DNA of 64,000 nt, taken from Deltaproteobacteria bacterium. Its GTDB lineage: Bacteria > Myxococcota > Kuafuiibacteriia > Kuafuiibacteriales > Kuafuiibacteriaceae. Below, in pieces: positions 61,481 through 64,000 of this stretch. The stretch is taken from the NCBI GenBank assembly GCA_016703535.1, contig JADJBV010000002.1:2542001-2606000 (forward strand). Direction: 5' to 3'. The position numbers and the translations under genes were made by a program. Within the stretch, counting starts at the first letter, position 1. Each line of letters begins with the position of its first letter. The notes beneath the pieces are model-generated. The model saw only the letters and a list, made by a program, of their open reading frames with translations, did not search any database and was not told the origin of the DNA.

Positions 61481-63664
61481 ATGTTTCAGCTGACGATCAA
61501 CGAAAAAGGCGGTCAGCCGCGCAACGAAAACTTCGACAAGAGCGAGATCACGATCGGTCGCGTCCAGGGCAACGACGTGATCCTGCCCAAGGGCAACATC
61601 TCGAAGCGGCACTCGCGGATCGTCGTCAAGGATGGAAAGTTCATCATCGTCGACCTCAAGTCGACGAACGGAACCTACGTCAACGGCAAGAAGATCACCG
61701 CGCCGCAGGTGGTGAAGTCGACCGACAAGATCTACATCGGCGACTTCACGATCCAGGTGGCGCCGGCCGGCGGAAATGGCGCCGCGGCCGAGCCCCCTCG
61801 GGAGCCGAGCGCCCTCAAGTCCAAGGCGTCCAAAGAGGAAGAGATCGATCTGTTTGGGGGTGATCCGGCCCCCGCCGAAGCGCCCGCCTCCAAGGGTGGG
61901 GCCCCCGGCCTGATCGACGACAACTTCGATCAAGAGTTCGACGCGCCCGAGTCCCCCAAGTCGCCGAAGGGCCAAGGCAAGAAGGGCGCTCCGGCCCCGG
62001 CCAAGGCCGCCCCGAAGGCGGTCGAGCTGGAGTTGGACGACGACTTCAACGGGCCGCCGGATCTCGAACCGGAACCGGAGCCTGAGCCCGAACCGGAACC
62101 TGAGCCCGAACCGGAGCCCGAGCCCGAGCCCGAGCCGCCTCGGAAGGCGGTCGCTCTGCCGCCGCCCGCCAAAAAAGGCTTCCCGCCTCTCGCCGCCACC
62201 AAAGGGGCCTCGACCAAGGGGCGACCGGCGACCGCGGTGGCCAAAAGCCGCCCCGAACCTCTGGAGCTCGAGGAGGATGTTGCGTCCGAGCTCGACCACG
62301 GGGACGCATTGGCGCCCATGACCATGGCCCCGGCCCCGGCGACCTCGCTGCCGGCTCCGGCCTTGGCGCCGCCGGTGATGATGGCCTCGGCCGGCCCCGC
62401 CGTGGCGCCGATGAGCCAAGCCGAACTGGAGCGCCACCTTCACCGTACGGTCGTCGACGGCGCCGGCCTAAGGGGAGTGGTGCCAGCGCGCCTTTCGGCC
62501 GAGCGGGATCGGGCCTACGAAGTGGCCCGGGCCGAAGCCGAGCGACTGAAGGCGGCGGGCCGCTTGCCGGCGGGCGCCGAACCCGACGGGCTGGCCAGCG
62601 CCATCGCGACCCTGGCCACCGATCTTTCGCCTCTGCTGGAGTTGATCGAGGACGACGAGGTGGTGGAGCTGACCGTGGCCCACGATCGCAGCGTCTTGGC
62701 CGACAAAAAGGGCATGCTCGAGCCCACCGACGCTCGGATCAATGATGAGGCGCAGCTGATCAGCCTGATCACCAAGTTGGGCCTTTTGGGCGGCGCCGAT
62801 CCCAGCCCCGAACACCCGCTGGTCGACGTTCGCATGCGGGACGGGGCCCGGGTGATCGGGACCTTGCCACCGCTGGCCTTCCGTGGCCCAACGTTGACCT
62901 ACCGGAAGACGACCCGGGATTTTTTGACCTTGGAGCGGCTGAAGGAGGACTACAGCTCGCTTTCGCAGGGCATGTTGACCTTCGTCGACTACTGCATCCG
63001 GTTCAGGAAGAACCTCTTGTTGTCCTTGGGGCCAGGGGTCAACGCCTCCGGCACCCTCAACGCCTTGCTCTCCCAGATGCCGGCCGAAGATCGGATCGTC
63101 ACCATCGAAAAGGGCGTCGAGCTGCACCTGGGCGAACACAAACACGTCACCTCCCTCGAGCCCCAACCGGGTTTGGGGACGGTGGAGCTGGTGCATCACG
63201 CCCTACGCCTGCAGGCGGATCGGGTCTTGGTGGGCCAGCTCGGCGGTGAAGGTACGGCCGAACTCCTACAGCTCCTCGCGGGCTCCTTGGAGGGGTCGGT
63301 GGTGGCCTACCCGGCGGCGAGCCCGGCTCAGGCGGTCGATCGCTTGGCCAAGTTGGAGCTCCGGGACCGCTTCGAAGGTGCCCCCGAAGAGGCCCGACGC
63401 CTGATCGCCGCGGCCTTGCCGGTGGTGATCCAAGAGCAAAAGTTCTCCGACAACTCGCGCCGTTTGGTGACCATCAGCGAGCTGATGGTCGATGAAGGTG
63501 GTGAGGTCCGGGTCGAAGACATCTTCCGCTTCAAGGCCGAAGGTGTAGACGAAAACTTGTTGGTCACTGGCAGCTTCCACCCCACCGGCCACGTGCCGCG
63601 ATTCCTCGAGGAGCTGGTCGATCGGGGTGAGGCTGAAGTCGACCTCGAGATCTTCAAAGAGTAG
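61481..63664 (+). CDS. FHA domain fused to degenerate CpaF/VirB11-like ATPase
   Basis: A 727-residue cytosolic protein. An N-terminal FHA domain (ITIGRVQGNDVILPKGNISKRHS ... STNGTYVNGKK, about 1-95) should bind phosphothreonine. A long Pro/Ala linker with about twelve Glu-Pro repeats (196-219) follows. The C-terminal half aligns in order with CpaF secretion ATPases (PLVDVRMRDGARVIGTLPPLAFRGPTLTYRK), but the Walker A reads GPGVNASGT (517-525) with no Lys, the family IED reads IEK, VGEVRGGE reads VGQLGGE, and TIHANSP reads VAYPAASP. It is therefore probably a non-catalytic, phosphopeptide-regulated subunit. The next gene encodes another FHA protein. Confidence 0.88.
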   Translation: MFQLTINEKGGQPRNENFDKSEITIGRVQGNDVILPKGNISKRHSRIVVKDGKFIIVDLKSTNGTYVNGKKITAPQVVKSTDKIYIGDFTIQVAPAGGNGAAAEPPREPSALKSKASKEEEIDLFGGDPAPAEAPASKGGAPGLIDDNFDQEFDAPESPKSPKGQGKKGAPAPAKAAPKAVELELDDDFNGPPDLEPEPEPEPEPEPEPEPEPEPEPEPPRKAVALPPPAKKGFPPLAATKGASTKGRPATAVAKSRPEPLELEEDVASELDHGDALAPMTMAPAPATSLPAPALAPPVMMASAGPAVAPMSQAELERHLHRTVVDGAGLRGVVPARLSAERDRAYEVARAEAERLKAAGRLPAGAEPDGLASAIATLATDLSPLLELIEDDEVVELTVAHDRSVLADKKGMLEPTDARINDEAQLISLITKLGLLGGADPSPEHPLVDVRMRDGARVIGTLPPLAFRGPTLTYRKTTRDFLTLERLKEDYSSLSQGMLTFVDYCIRFRKNLLLSLGPGVNASGTLNALLSQMPAEDRIVTIEKGVELHLGEHKHVTSLEPQPGLGTVELVHHALRLQADRVLVGQLGGEGTAELLQLLAGSLEGSVVAYPAASPAQAVDRLAKLELRDRFEGAPEEARRLIAAALPVVIQEQKFSDNSRRLVTISELMVDEGGEVRVEDIFRFKAEGVDENLLVTGSFHPTGHVPRFLEELVDRGEAEVDLEIFKE
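62066..62137 (+). repeat. Glu-Pro hexanucleotide repeat tract
   Basis: About twelve GA(A/G)CC(C/G/T) units code a Glu-Pro rod in the FHA-CpaF linker. A 6-nt repeat keeps the frame when its copy number changes, so length may vary among strains. Confidence 0.75.
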
Positions 63665-64000
63665 TGCCACCTCGCTACTTCCTCATCATCCAGGCGCCCA
63701 ACGGCGACATCCGGGAGGTCCCGCTGGCCAAGGCGGGCGTGACCTTGGGCCGGGACGACAGCGCCGACGTCCGAGTCGACGACAAGAAGGTCTCGCGTCG
63801 CCACGCCACCTTCAAGTTGATCGACGGCCTGCCCTGGGTGGAAGATCTCGGGTCGGCCAACGGCATCCGCCTCAACGGCAAGAAGGTCGATAAACGCGCT
63901 CGGGTCACCTCCCAAGACGAGGTCAAGGTGGGCAGCTACCAGGTCCGCGTCAAGGACGTGGGCGACGAGGGCACCGGTTCGGTGATCGATGAACCTGAGG
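63664..64000 (+). CDS. FHA-domain protein, truncated by window end
   Basis: The frame opens with GTG 63664, overlapping the preceding TAG by one base, and remains open to the edge (112 codons). It codes an FHA domain almost at once: VTLGRDDSADVRVDDKKVSRRHATF ... LGSANGIRLNGKKV, with the Gly-Arg, Ser-x-x-His and Asn contacts present. What follows the FHA domain lies outside the window. It is probably co-translated with the FHA-CpaF protein. Confidence 0.85.
   Translation, partial: MPPRYFLIIQAPNGDIREVPLAKAGVTLGRDDSADVRVDDKKVSRRHATFKLIDGLPWVEDLGSANGIRLNGKKVDKRARVTSQDEVKVGSYQVRVKDVGDEGTGSVIDEPE

Noticed and set aside
62066..62137. Repeat tract considered as a satellite or CRISPR-like array
   Set aside because: It is a 6-nt coding repeat in frame, with no spacers.
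1..64000. tRNA, rRNA, CRISPR, transposase, integrase or phage genes
   Set aside because: None was recognised on either strand by reading; small RNAs cannot be excluded without a search.

Overview
The window is high-GC DNA (about two thirds G+C by eye), almost fully coding, with no rRNA, tRNA, CRISPR array or insertion sequence that I can see. The style points to a myxobacterium-like member of the Myxococcota (former Deltaproteobacteria): many secreted lipoproteins with Asp/Ala/Gly/Pro-rich linkers, Cys-rich and beta-propeller surface proteins, an Asn-Asp-Gly-Asp-Gly calcium-type motif, FHA-domain signalling proteins, Fis-type regulators and a response regulator with a histone H1-like tail. 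The phylum is inferred from gene style, not from a marker gene.

Layout. 1-11.5 kb: an astacin-like metalloprotease cut by the left edge, an EF-G paralogue, a beta-helix lipoprotein, an S37-type peptidase, a large Cys-rich lipoprotein, a VOC protein and queG. 11.6-21.9 kb: a beta-barrel protein, a TatT-like lipoprotein coupled to a monoacylglycerol-lipase-like hydrolase and mutS, a zinc-ribbon protein, a small cytosolic subtilase, the H1-tailed response regulator and a cell-wall amidase. 21.9-27.5 kb: a signalling block with a HEAT protein, two tandem degenerate-receiver/Fis proteins, an AlgH-family protein, an FHA hybrid histidine kinase and a REC-GGDEF diguanylate cyclase. 27.5-40.8 kb: a carbohydrate-type region with a GH4 glycosidase, a GPH-type sugar symporter, two neutral-ceramidase-like hydrolases, a DegT aminotransferase, a Gfo/Idh/MocA dehydrogenase and a BadF-type kinase, then a three-gene iron-type ABC importer. 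40.9-54.9 kb: a UshA-like/multihaem cytochrome fusion, MltD, HU with a clear promoter and terminator, a haem-motif lipoprotein, a matrixin-like protease, an apolipoprotein N-acyltransferase fused to a C39 peptidase, an orphan ImuA-like protein, an exported methyltransferase, a glycine-zipper pair and a TM2 protein. 55-64 kb: ppdK coupled to two surface lipoproteins, then an FHA protein fused to a catalytically degenerate CpaF-like ATPase and a second FHA gene cut by the right edge.

Three observations stand out. (1) A 14-bp palindrome, GCAAG-N4-CTTGC, occurs 11 times, always inside genes and always in one reading frame, against well under one expected. (2) Lnt is fused to an apparently intact C39 cysteine peptidase. 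(3) The FHA-CpaF protein has lost its Walker A lysine and other catalytic residues. Many neighbouring genes overlap at stop/start (ATGA, GTGA, TAGTG), so translational coupling looks common, and several promoters place a -10-like hexamer only about 6-13 nt before the start codon.
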